DNA of 64,000 nucleotides from JAFAYN01 sp963733105 (lineage in GTDB: Bacteria; Gemmatimonadota; Gemmatimonadetes; Longimicrobiales; Longimicrobiaceae): contig CAVTCB010000020.1 in assembly GCA_963733105.1 (NCBI GenBank), positions 62,001 to 126,000 on the forward strand, written 5' to 3'. Shown piece by piece: positions 17,613 to 25,737 of this stretch. The first letter of the stretch is position 1. Every line of letters begins with the position of its first letter. The notes under the pieces are model-generated. The model was not told where the DNA came from. It saw only the letters and a program-made list of their open reading frames with translations, and did not search any database. Made by a program: the position numbers and the translations under genes.

Positions 17613-18992
17613 TTACGGGATCGCGGCCAGGACCTCCTCCACCACGGAGAGGGCGGCGTCCGCCTGCTCCTCCGTGACGACGAAAGGCGGGGAGAGGGAG
17701 AGGACGTTTCCGTGGATCCCCCCGCCGAGGACGATCACCCCGCGGCGCAGCGACTCCACCGTCACCCGCCCCGCCAGCTCCGGCGCGGGCTCCCGCGTCG
17801 CCCGGTCGTGCACCAGCTCCACCCCGATCATCATCCCGAGCCCGCGCACCTCTCCCACCCGGGGGTGGCCGCGGGTGGCCTCCGCCAGCCGCTCCCGCAT
17901 CCGCCCCCCCATCTCCGCCGAGCGCTCCACCAGCCGCCCCTCCTCCAGCGCGGCGATGGAGGCGAGCGCCGCCGCGCACCCCACCGGGTTCCCCAGGAAG
18001 GTGGAGGTGTGGATCGCCTCCCCGCCGGAGCGCGGCCACCGGGACATCACCTCGTCCGTCCCGATGCACGCCGAGAACGGAAGCCCCCCCGTGAGCGCCT
18101 TCCCCACCACCAGGAGGTCGGGGACCACGCCCCAGTGCTCGCACGCGAACCAGCGCCCCGTCCGCCCGAAGCCGGTGTAGACCTCGTCCAGGATCAGGAG
18201 GAGCCCGCGCTCGTCGCAGATGCGCCGCAGCCCCGGGAGGAAGGAGTCCGGGGGCACCACGTCGCCGCCGCGCCCCTGCACCGCCTCCACCAGGATCGCC
18301 CCGATCCCCTCCGACGCGGTCCCCGGCGTGTCCAGCAGGTGCTCGACGTAGCGGAGCGTCGCCGCGCCCACCTCCTCCGGGTCGCGCCCGAAGGGGGAGC
18401 GGTAGGGGTACGGGTAGGGGGCGAACACCGCGCCGGCGCCGAGCTGCGCGGCGAAGGGCCCGCGGAAGTCCTCCCGCGAGGAGACGGAGAGCGCCCCGTA
18501 GGTGAGCCCGTGGTACCCGCCGTGGAAGGCGAGCACGCGCGGCTTCCCGGTGGCGATCGCGGCGGTCTTGAGCGCCGCCTCGACGGCCTCCGCGCCGGAG
18601 CTGGCGAGCACGCTCCGCTTCAGCCCGCCGGGCGCGACCTCCGCCAGCCTGCGGAGGAGCTCCACCTTGACGTCGGGCGGGTGCACGTCGCCCATCCCGT
18701 GCAGCAGGCGCCCCGCCTGCGCGCGGACGGCCTCCACCACGCGCGGGTTGGCGTGCCCCGCCCCCGCCACGGCGAACGCCGCGGTGAGGTCCACGTACAC
18801 GTTGCCGTCCACGTCGCGCACGTTGGCCCCCCGCGCCTCGGCCCAGAACACCGGGAAGTCGGGCGCGAGGTAGGTCACGTTGGGCGACTCGTACTCCGCC
18901 AGCTCCGCGGCCAGCGCCAGCGAGCGCGGCCCGGGGGGCGGGACGGCGACGTCCGGGAGGAGCGTGCCGAGGTCGGGCCTGTCCATGTGCAT
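17613..18992 (-). CDS. Class III (PLP-dependent) aminotransferase
   Basis: 459-aa PLP enzyme of the ornithine/GABA/acetylornithine aminotransferase class. Motifs: SSGAEAVEAALKTA for phosphate binding near residue 125, AFHGGYHGLTYGAL near 150, the cofactor aspartate in LLILDEVYTGFGRTG near 258, the Schiff-base lysine in LLVVGKALTGGLPFSA near 290, and HTSTFLGNPVGCAAAL near 321. Cytoplasmic; the amino donor cannot be deduced and no pathway genes adjoin it. ATG 18992 (MHMD) is favoured because GAGGA lies ten bases upstream; ATG 18986 is possible. The divergent neighbour is a secreted metallopeptidase. Confidence 0.86.
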   Translation of the reverse strand: MHMDRPDLGTLLPDVAVPPPGPRSLALAAELAEYESPNVTYLAPDFPVFWAEARGANVRDVDGNVYVDLTAAFAVAGAGHANPRVVEAVRAQAGRLLHGMGDVHPPDVKVELLRRLAEVAPGGLKRSVLASSGAEAVEAALKTAAIATGKPRVLAFHGGYHGLTYGALSVSSREDFRGPFAAQLGAGAVFAPYPYPYRSPFGRDPEEVGAATLRYVEHLLDTPGTASEGIGAILVEAVQGRGGDVVPPDSFLPGLRRICDERGLLLILDEVYTGFGRTGRWFACEHWGVVPDLLVVGKALTGGLPFSACIGTDEVMSRWPRSGGEAIHTSTFLGNPVGCAAALASIAALEEGRLVERSAEMGGRMRERLAEATRGHPRVGEVRGLGMMIGVELVHDRATREPAPELAGRVTVESLRRGVIVLGGGIHGNVLSLSPPFVVTEEQADAALSVVEEVLAAIP

Positions 18993-19190
18993 ACCGGGTG
19001 GTTCCTCGTTTGACCGTATCCTGGCCGGGTGACCGGGCTTGCGACGGCTCGCCCGGTGAAAGGTACCGGGACCGGCCGGCCGGCGGCAACGCGGCGTCCG
19101 AACAAGATTCTTGACAACACGAGTTTTTGCGCGCATCCTGTCGTATTCCATGCGTCACCCGCCCGTCACCATCCCCCAGGAGAACGTGCA

Positions 19191-20465
19191 ATGAGAGCAC
19201 GGATCGTGTTCGCCCTTGCCGCTTCGCTCGGCCTCGCGGCCTGCCAGAGCGACGGTCCCACCCCCACCGGCGCGCCCCTGAGCGCCGCCGCGGGGCAGGA
19301 GGACCTCCTCACGCTCCTCCCGGCCCCGGCCCTGAACAACGCGCAGAAGGCCCTTCTCTCCACCATCCGCGGCCGTCCGTCCACCAGCGAGGTGAACGTG
19401 GGCCGCCTGGCGAGCGTGGCCGCCCGCCTGCTGCACCAGGGCGGGGGAACGGTCCGGCTCAGCGTCGCGCCCGGGCGGCAGGTGGCGGCCCTGGCCGGGC
19501 GGGTGGAGGAGCGGGGGCAGAACGACATCTCCTGGTACGGCCCGCTCCAGGGCGAGGCCGGGGATATCCAGCTGGTGCTGTCCAGCGAGGGCATGACCGG
19601 CAACATCCGCACGGAGACGACCCTGTTCCACATCGAGCCGCTGGGCGGCGGGCTGCACGCGGTCAGCCGGGTGGACATGAGCAAGCTCCCGCCGGAGCAC
19701 ACGGCGGACAACCCGACGGGCGTGCTGGACTACGCGGGCCCGGCTCTCGACGCGAGCCCGTTCGAGGGGAGCCCGTACACCACCGCCCTGGCGGCCGCCA
19801 GCACCCAGAACGTGCTGGTGGTGTACACCGCCTCCGCCCTGACCGCGTCGGGGAACATCAGCAACCTGATCCAGCTGGCCGTGGACGAGACCAACCAGTC
19901 CTACGCGAACAGCGGCGTCGGCATCACCATGACGCGGGTGCACACGGCGCAGGTGACCTACAGCGAGGCCGGCCGCAGCTTCTCGCAGCACACCACCGCT
20001 CTGCGCAGCTCCACGGACGGCATCATGGACGTCGTCCACACCCTGCGCAACACGTACGCGGCCGACGTCGTGGTGCTGGTGGTGAACGACAGCGAGGCGT
20101 GCGGGCAGGCGGCGGCGATCAAGGCCACCTCGACCACGGCCTTCGCGGTGGCGCACTACAGCTGCATCACGGGCTACTACTCGTTCGGGCACGAGATCGG
20201 GCACCTGCAGGGCGCCCGTCACGACCGGGCGGTGGACGGCAGCACCTCCCCGTACTCGTACGGCCACGGCTACGTGGACCCGAACGACCAGTGGCGCACC
20301 ATCATGGCCTACGGCAACGCCTGCAACAACTGCACGCGCGTGAAGTACTGGTCCTCCCCCCTCAAGACGTACCCGCCGACGGGGCAGGTGATGGGAACGG
20401 CCACGTACGAGGACAACGCCCGGGTGCTGAACACGACCGCCGCCACGGTCGCGGCCTTCCGGTAG
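19191..20465 (+). CDS. Secreted zinc metallopeptidase (M12-like), lipoprotein
   Basis: 424 aa. Signal peptide with lipobox-like GLAACQS (Cys near residue 19), so probably lipid-anchored. A ~190-residue propeptide-like region precedes a catalytic domain beginning near NVLVVYTASALTASGNI. The metzincin motif HEIGHLQGARHD (HExxHxxGxxHD) lies near residue 335, and a Met-turn candidate IMAYG near 373. Cysteines flank the active site (SEACG, YSCITG, NACNNC) and probably form disulfides. The family resembles reprolysin/fungalysin-type M12B proteins found in many environmental bacteria. ATG 19191 has AGGAGA upstream; a TTGACA hexamer occurs at 19111, but no good -10 is at the right distance. A group II intron begins 20 bases past the stop, on the other strand. 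Confidence 0.85.
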   Translation: MRARIVFALAASLGLAACQSDGPTPTGAPLSAAAGQEDLLTLLPAPALNNAQKALLSTIRGRPSTSEVNVGRLASVAARLLHQGGGTVRLSVAPGRQVAALAGRVEERGQNDISWYGPLQGEAGDIQLVLSSEGMTGNIRTETTLFHIEPLGGGLHAVSRVDMSKLPPEHTADNPTGVLDYAGPALDASPFEGSPYTTALAAASTQNVLVVYTASALTASGNISNLIQLAVDETNQSYANSGVGITMTRVHTAQVTYSEAGRSFSQHTTALRSSTDGIMDVVHTLRNTYAADVVVLVVNDSEACGQAAAIKATSTTAFAVAHYSCITGYYSFGHEIGHLQGARHDRAVDGSTSPYSYGHGYVDPNDQWRTIMAYGNACNNCTRVKYWSSPLKTYPPTGQVMGTATYEDNARVLNTTAATVAAFR

Positions 20466-20484
20466 CCGCTCGGCGTCGAGGTAG

Positions 20485-22422
20485 ATCGGGATAGGGGGTA
20501 GCCGGTGATCCCGGCTACCACCCCTCCCACACCACCGGACATGCGGGTCCGCATCCGGCGGTTCGGAAAGTTGAGGTCAGTGCGGTGCCAGCCGAGGAAG
20601 CCCCAGACCGTCGAAGTATTTCCTGGGCATGGCGGTGTTGAGCGCGCCGTGTCGCGGCGATTCTCCACCAGCGTCGGGCGTGAGCCGCCGCCGCCCGGCA
20701 AGGCCGCTCCGGCACACCCCGCCTTCGCAGTTCCCGGTAGACGGTCGTCCCTCGCTTCCACTGTTTGAGCTGCACCATCCGCAGCCGTCGGGCGATCCAG
20801 GAATCGTACGCAGCGGCCTGATCGAGTTCGTTGAAGATCCCCGGCGTATCCGCCAGTCGGAAGTAGGCCTTCCAGCCCGGCAGGTACGACCGTAGCTCCT
20901 CCACCACCTTCTCCAGCGCTCTCCCTCCGTTCCGGGCCGTGATCTCCCGGATGCGCTCCCTGAAGCCCTCCAGGGCCTTCGGCGCGACGCGGCGTTTGAC
21001 GAGCTTCCCCGGGGCCACCCAGAAGCTGTAGCCCAGGAACTTCCGCTCCCACACGCGCGCCACCGTGCTCTTTTCCTCGTTGACCCTGAGCTTGAGCTTC
21101 GCGTAGAGCCGAGCCATCCGGCCCATCACCCGCTCGCCCGCTCGCTTCGACCGCACGTACACGTTGCAGTCATCGGCGTAGCGCACGAACCGGTGGCCGC
21201 TCCCCTCCAACATCCGGTCCACCTCGTCCAGCAGCACGTTTGCCAAGAGCGGCGACAAGGGTCCGCCCTGCGGGCGTCCCCTCGTGCCGCTCCACCACCA
21301 CCCCGTTGGCCATGATCCCGGCCTCCAGGTAGCGGCGGATCACCCGGAGCAGCCGCTTGTCCTCCACTCGCTTCGCCACGCGCGCCATCAAGATGTCGTG
21401 GTTGACCCGGTCGAAGAACTTCTCCAGATCCACGTCCACCACCCACCTGCGCCCGGGCCCGACTGGACATACCGCTGCGCCTGACAGACCGCGTCGTGCG
21501 CCCTGCGTCCGGGCCGGAAGCCGTAGCTGTGCTCGCTGAACGTGGGATCGAAGATCGGCTGCAGCACCTGCAGGATGGCCTGTTGGATGAACCGGTCGAG
21601 CACGGTCGGAATCCCCAGCTGCCGGACTCCGCCCCCGCTCTTGGGGATCTCCTGCCTTCGCACCGCCGAGGGCTGGTAGCTTCCCGCGAGCAGCTCCGCT
21701 CGGATCCGCTCCCAGTTCCCCCGAAGGTACTCCGGCAACTCCTCCACGCACATCCCGTCGATACCGGCACTCCCCTTGTTGCTCCGCACGCGCTTCAACG
21801 CTCGTATGAGGTTGTCGCGCTCGACGACCTGCTCCATCAGCTCCCGCAGGCCGCCGACTCCTGAGCGGCTCGTCTCCTTGCGCCGCCGGGATCGCTTCGC
21901 CGCTCTGCTCTGCTCTCGGGGCTTCACCCCTACCCTCCAGCAGCAGCTCCATTTGCATGGACATCTGGCGCATTGCTCTCCCGAGGTGCAACGTCGTTTC
22001 GCTCTCCTCTCCGTTCGGCCCTTCACCGCTGGGGCTGGGTCCAAGCGCATGTGTGCACCCCAGCCGGCTACTACGGCCTCTGCTGACTTCTCGCTCCGTT
22101 CGGTCGGCCGACCGAACGTCGCCCTTTCAGGCGCGAGGCGAGATCTCCCCAGGTAAGAACGACGGCCTTCCCCGCACAGCCGCCGGATCTACGCCGCTTC
22201 GCCTTGGTCGTGAGAGCTTCGCGTTCATTGGCACGCTCGCCCTGCTCCGCAGCGCCTCCTATCCGGTTTCTGTTCGTCGGCTCGACGGGTTCGCTACCCC
22301 GCTTCTTTCAGCCCTCCCCTCGCGGAAAGGCGCCTTGCGGCTCGCTTCGGTCCCTACGAAGTCAGACAGACCAAGTTCCGGGAGGACTTTCACCTCCGGA
22401 CCATCGCCCATGCTGGGCACAC
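20485..22422 (-). mobile_element. Group II intron (bacterial class C type)
   Basis: 1,938-nt intron read on the minus strand. The 5' end at 22422 begins GTGTGCCCAGC, fitting the GUGYG rule and the usual opening of such introns, followed by the GGAGGTGAAAGTCCTCC domain I hairpin. The 3' part has a domain V-like hairpin at about 20533-20567 (ACCGCCGGATGCG...CATGTCCGGTGGT), a domain VI stem at about 20494-20530, and an end ...CCCGAT at 20485 (AY rule). The 5' exon is a 17-bp terminator hairpin followed by TTTG, the known target type of class C introns. The reverse transcriptase inside lacks an endonuclease domain, also typical of class C. The 3' boundary is less certain than the 5' boundary. Confidence 0.8.
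20577..21964 (-). pseudogene. ltrA: Group II intron reverse transcriptase/maturase, four frameshifts
   Basis: Remains of the intron-encoded protein, about 460 codons. Pieces in order: MELLLEGRGEAP start; MEQVVERDNLIRALKRVRSNKG; IPTVLDRFIQQAILQVLQP; RRWVVDVDLEKFFDRVNHD; LLANVLLDEVDRML; the active site RYADDCNVY; maturase segment PGWKAYFRLADTPG and VQLKQWKRGTTVY; end NTAMPRKYFDGLGLPRL. These lie in different frames. Breaks fall near 21870, 21460, 21270 (an extra C in CCCGCAGGGCGG) and 20645. No HNH endonuclease domain follows, as in class C introns. With four indels the protein is probably not made, so the intron would need help in trans to splice or move. Multiple sequencing errors are the alternative. 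Confidence 0.85.
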
Positions 22423-22426
22423 CAAA

Positions 22427-22463
22427 CACGGGGGCGGGGCCGACGTTCGGCCCCGCCCCCGTG
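22427..22463 (-). terminator. Strong terminator after GNAT gene, intron target
   Basis: Perfect 17-bp GC stem with a three-base loop, starting 19 bases downstream of the minus-strand GNAT stop. On that strand the stem is followed by TTTG and then immediately by the intron's GTGTG. The intron has therefore replaced the rest of any U-tract. Confidence 0.88.
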
Positions 22464-22481
22464 GCGTTCGCGGCACCCGGA

Positions 22482-22952
22482 TCACCCCTCCGGGTCCGGG
22501 GACACCCACTTCGTCAGCAGGTAGCGGTCGTGGTCGCCGAACCCCAGCGTGCGGTAGAACGCCTGCGCCCCCGTGTTCTTCCGCTCCACCTCCAGGTGCA
22601 GCGCCCGCACCCCTCGCTCCCGGCACACCTCCTCCGCCTGCCGGATCGCCCGGCGCCCCACCCCGCCGCCCCGGTGCGCCTCGCGCACGTACAGCTCGTC
22701 CAGGAAGGCGTCGCGCCCCCGGAACTCCAGGCTGAAGCCGAAGCCCAGGACGAAGTACCCCACCGCCTCCCCGCCCCGCCGCATCGTCCACACCTCCCCC
22801 AGCGACCCGTCGCCGAGCACCATCTCCAGCCCCCGGCGCGCGGCCTCCTCGTCCCACGCCAGGTGCTCGTACGCATAGAACTCGCGCATCATCTCCACGA
22901 GCAGGTCCGTGTCGGCCGGGGTCGCGCGGACGAAGGAGACGAGGTCAGTCAT
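22482..22952 (-). CDS. GNAT family N-acetyltransferase
   Basis: 156 aa from ATG 22952. GNAT fold: beta4 VGYFVLGFGFSLEFRGRDAFLDELYV and the acetyl-CoA loop REAHRGGGVGRRAI (R/QxxGxG/A) near residues 93-106, then VRALHLEVERKNTGAQAFYRTLGF, typical motifs B. Acceptor substrate unknown. Its ATG overlaps the upstream toxin stop as ATGA (22949-22952), so it is the third gene of an antitoxin-toxin-acetyltransferase operon. A strong terminator follows, into which the group II intron has inserted. The longer frame to 22982 lacks support. Confidence 0.86.
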   Translation of the reverse strand: MTDLVSFVRATPADTDLLVEMMREFYAYEHLAWDEEAARRGLEMVLGDGSLGEVWTMRRGGEAVGYFVLGFGFSLEFRGRDAFLDELYVREAHRGGGVGRRAIRQAEEVCRERGVRALHLEVERKNTGAQAFYRTLGFGDHDRYLLTKWVSPDPEG

Positions 22953-23269
22953 ACGGGAGGAGGTCGGTCGCCACGCTCCCACAACGACTCGAGGTCACGC
23001 GCACCATGAATGAAGGCGAGGATGTGAACTGACGTCCCGACACATTCGTAAATCAGCCGATAGTTACTAACGAAGATCTCCCGGACCTGAAGATCACGCG
23101 CCTCCGGAACCCGCCGCCCGCGCTCGTGCATCGAGGCCAGGGAACGCGAGGCCAGGCGCGCGCGCTGAACGAACGCTGCCGCATAGCGGGGAGAGTCCCG
23201 CGAGATGAACTCCGCGACTGCTTTCAGATCGTCGAGCGCAGGTCTGGTCCAGACTACTCTCCGATCCAT
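22949..23269 (-). CDS. RelE/ParE-family toxin
   Basis: 106-aa small basic protein of the RelE/ParE toxin fold: VVWTRPALDDLKAVAEFISRDSP start, RARLASRSLASMHERGRRVPE, then the conserved strands REIFVSNYRLIYEC and VHILAFIHGARDL at the C-terminus. ParE members poison gyrase and RelE members cleave mRNA; which applies cannot be told. It begins inside the end of the antitoxin gene (16-base overlap) and its stop overlaps the GNAT start. This order, antitoxin first with overlapping genes, is typical of type II modules. Confidence 0.87.
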   Translation of the reverse strand: MDRRVVWTRPALDDLKAVAEFISRDSPRYAAAFVQRARLASRSLASMHERGRRVPEARDLQVREIFVSNYRLIYECVGTSVHILAFIHGARDLESLWERGDRPPPV

Positions 23270-23442
23270 TTGGACATCTCGCGCTCCGCCTCGACCTGGT
23301 CCACTACGCGACCCTCGCGAACCGCCCTCCGCCCCATCTCGATTTTCTCACGAACATAGATATGGTACTGGATGTCTTCGAAGGATGCGTCGTCCGGAAG
23401 CTCGTCCAGCAGCCGGCGAACCTCGTCCTTGGCGGTGCTCAT
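23254..23442 (-). CDS. Antitoxin of RelE/ParE module
   Basis: 62-aa acidic protein partnering the overlapping toxin gene. The sequence (STAKDEVRRLLDELPDD, YHIYVREKIEMGRRAV, DQVEAEREMSKWIGE) matches the small antitoxins often found before ParE-like toxins, with an N-terminal LLDELPDDASFEDIQY element and a C-terminal amphipathic tail that would bind toxin. No clear DNA-binding fold is visible. ATG 23442 is preceded by GAGGAGG. Confidence 0.82.
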   Translation of the reverse strand: MSTAKDEVRRLLDELPDDASFEDIQYHIYVREKIEMGRRAVREGRVVDQVEAEREMSKWIGE

Positions 23443-23477
23443 GATCCCTCCTCGGGAGATTGGAATGTCGAACCGTC

Positions 23478-25421
23478 TCACCGGTACCCCGCCGCCTGCA
23501 GGTTGAACAGCTCGGCGTAGCGCCCGTCCAGCGCCAGCAGCTCCTCGTGCGTCCCCTCCTCCAGCACCCGCCCGTGCTCCAGCACCACGATGCGGTCCGC
23601 CATGCGCACGGTGGAGAAGCGGTGCGAGATGAGGATGGCCGCCTTCCCCTCCGTGAGATCCGCGAAGCGGCGGAACACCTCGTACTCCGCCCGTGCGTCC
23701 AGCGCCGCCGTGGGCTCGTCCAGGATCAGGAGCTGCGCGTCGCGCATGTAGGCCCGCCCCAGCGCCACCTTCTGCCACTGCCCGCCGGAAAGCTCCACCC
23801 CGCCCTCGAAGCGCCGCCCCAGCATGGTCCCGTACCCCTCCGGGAGCGCCTCGATCACCTCCGCGGCCAGCGAGCGCCCCGCCGCGTCCTCGATCCGGGC
23901 GCGCGCCTCCTCCGGCGTCTCCTCCAGCGCCGCGATCCGCCCCACCGCCAGGTTCTCCTCCGCCTTCATGTCGTAGCGCACGAAGTCCTGGAAGATCACC
24001 CCCACCTGCCGGTGCAGCGCCTCCGGGTCGTACGCCGAGAGCGGGTGCCCGTCCAGCAGGATCTCCCCCCGGACGGGCTCGTACAGCCGGACGATCAGCT
24101 TGGTGATGGTGGTCTTCCCCGCCCCGTTCTCCCCCACCAGCGCCACCCGCTCCCCCGGCCGGATGCGGAACGACACCCCCCGCAGCACCCACCCCTTCTC
24201 CTCGTCCCCCCCGTCGTCGCCGCTGCCGGCTGTCCCCTGTTCCCCGTCCCCTGTCCCCTCGTCCTCCCCCTTCGCCTCCGGGTAGCGGAACCACACGTCC
24301 CGGAACTCGAACCCCTCGCGGACCGGGACCGGCACCGGGAGCGGCGCCTCGGGGCGCGCGATCCTCGGCTGGAGCGAGAAGAAGACGAAGAGGTCGTCCA
24401 GGTAGAGCGCCTGCTCGTACAGGTCGCTGGTGGCCAGGAGCATCCGCTGGATCAGGTCGCGCGAGCGGGCGAACGCCCCGGAGAGGAGGGTGAGGTCGCC
24501 CAGCGAGAGCGCGCCCGCCACGGTGCGGTAGACGATGGTGCCGAAGGCCGCGTAGTAGCCCACGGTGGAGACCAGCGACAGCGCCATGCTCACCACGCCG
24601 CGGCGGATCGCCAGCCGGCGGTTGGCCTGGTAGAAGCGGTCCGCCAGCTCCGCGTACTCCCGGGTCAGCCAGGGGGAGAGGCCGAACAGCTTCACCTCCT
24701 TGGCCGTCCGGTCGGACGCGGCCAGGAAGCGGTAGTAGTCCAGCTTGCGGCGCTCCGGCGTCCACTGGTAGAGGAGCGAGTACCCCAGCGCGGCGAAGTG
24801 CGTCTCCCCCAGGAAGCCGGGGATCACCGCCAGCACCAGGAGCACGAACAGGACGGGGGAGAAGGCCAGCAGCGTCCCGATCAGCGTCAGCAGGGTGACC
24901 GCGTCCTGCGCCATCGCCAGCAGGAGGCCGAGCAGCGCGATCCGCCCCACCGTCTGCCGGCGGGCGCGCTCCAGCCGGTCGTAGAAGCGCGGGTCCTCGA
25001 AGTGCTCCAGGTCCAGCGTGGCGGCGTGCTCCATCAGCCGCACGCTCATCCGGTTGGAGAACAGGTCGGCCAGGAGCGACTCCAGGAGCGCCCCCGAGCG
25101 CGCCGCCACCTCCCCCACGGCCACGATCGCCAGCTCCAGCAGCACCAGCTCCACCAGGCGCCGCCACTCCGGGACCCCGGTGCGGGTGGCCTCGGCCACC
25201 GTGTCCACGATCGCCTTCCCCACCCAGAGCGTGGCCGCGGGGATCAGGGCCCGCACCAGCCGCAGGGCCACGATCCCGGCCGCGTACCCCGGGTGCGTCG
25301 CCCAGACGGTGCGCAGGAAGGGGGGGAGGTTGCGCATGGCCCGCAGGCGGTCGCCCCAGGTGGGGGCGGGGTCGCCGGGGGAGCGCCTCCTGGATCCGGG
25401 GTGCACGCGCGCGTTTGCCAT
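23478..25421 (-). CDS. ABC transporter, fused permease and ATPase
   Basis: 647-aa exporter half-molecule. A six-helix transmembrane domain occupies about residues 30-330. The ATPase domain follows with Walker A LVGENGAGKTTITKL near 425, Q-loop IFQDFVRYDM near 470, signature VELSGGQWQKVALGRA near 545, Walker B LLILDEPTAALD near 570, and H-switch ILISHRFSTVR near 600. It would act as a homo- or heterodimer; a second half is not adjacent. Unusual: an acidic Gly/Glu/Asp/Thr insert (GEDEGTGDGEQGTAGSGDDG) near residue 393 interrupts the first strands of the ATPase domain; its DNA is a C/T-rich low-complexity tract. Substrate unknown (lipid, peptide or drug). Confidence 0.88.
   Translation of the reverse strand: MANARVHPGSRRRSPGDPAPTWGDRLRAMRNLPPFLRTVWATHPGYAAGIVALRLVRALIPAATLWVGKAIVDTVAEATRTGVPEWRRLVELVLLELAIVAVGEVAARSGALLESLLADLFSNRMSVRLMEHAATLDLEHFEDPRFYDRLERARRQTVGRIALLGLLLAMAQDAVTLLTLIGTLLAFSPVLFVLLVLAVIPGFLGETHFAALGYSLLYQWTPERRKLDYYRFLAASDRTAKEVKLFGLSPWLTREYAELADRFYQANRRLAIRRGVVSMALSLVSTVGYYAAFGTIVYRTVAGALSLGDLTLLSGAFARSRDLIQRMLLATSDLYEQALYLDDLFVFFSLQPRIARPEAPLPVPVPVREGFEFRDVWFRYPEAKGEDEGTGDGEQGTAGSGDDGGDEEKGWVLRGVSFRIRPGERVALVGENGAGKTTITKLIVRLYEPVRGEILLDGHPLSAYDPEALHRQVGVIFQDFVRYDMKAEENLAVGRIAALEETPEEARARIEDAAGRSLAAEVIEALPEGYGTMLGRRFEGGVELSGGQWQKVALGRAYMRDAQLLILDEPTAALDARAEYEVFRRFADLTEGKAAILISHRFSTVRMADRIVVLEHGRVLEEGTHEELLALDGRYAELFNLQAAGYR
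24218..24276. repeat. Low-complexity CCCCTGT-type tract inside ABC exporter
   Basis: Imperfect tandem CTGTCCCCTGTTCCCCGTCC units on + within the ABC exporter gene. They encode the acidic glycine-rich insert without breaking the frame, and look like a slippage-generated or inserted simple repeat. Confidence 0.55.
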
Positions 25422-25613
25422 CCCTGAACGGTAACGTCCCCCCCCCGCCGCCCGCGAGGGGAGGAGGAACGCCGATTGCGGGGCGGGTTTCCCCCTACGG
25501 GGCGTGGGGGGCTTCCCTACAGACGCCCCACGGGAGCCGCACTATCTTCAGCGTGCCGGGAAAGGCGGTTTTCCCGTCGGGACGCGTGCCCCGCCGCGCC
25601 GGCCGAACAGGTC

Positions 25614-25642
25614 TGGCGCAGGGGGTGCGCCCCGGCTATAAT
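25614..25642 (+). promoter_or_regulatory. Candidate sigma70-type promoter for cytochrome oxidase operon
   Basis: A perfect TATAAT lies at 25637-25642 in an otherwise very GC-rich gap (25422-25737) between the ABC exporter and ctaC. A weak -35 (TGGCGC, 25614-25619) sits 17 bases upstream. The start codon is about 95 bases downstream. The rest of the gap holds a short hairpin near 25557-25577 and nothing else recognisable. Confidence 0.5.
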
Positions 25643-25737
25643 GCGCGATTCTGGCGGGCTCCCGCGGTTTTTCCGACCGCCGCGGCACGCCGGACGTGCG
25701 AAGCGAACGCAGGATCGAACACCGAGCCCTCACCGTC

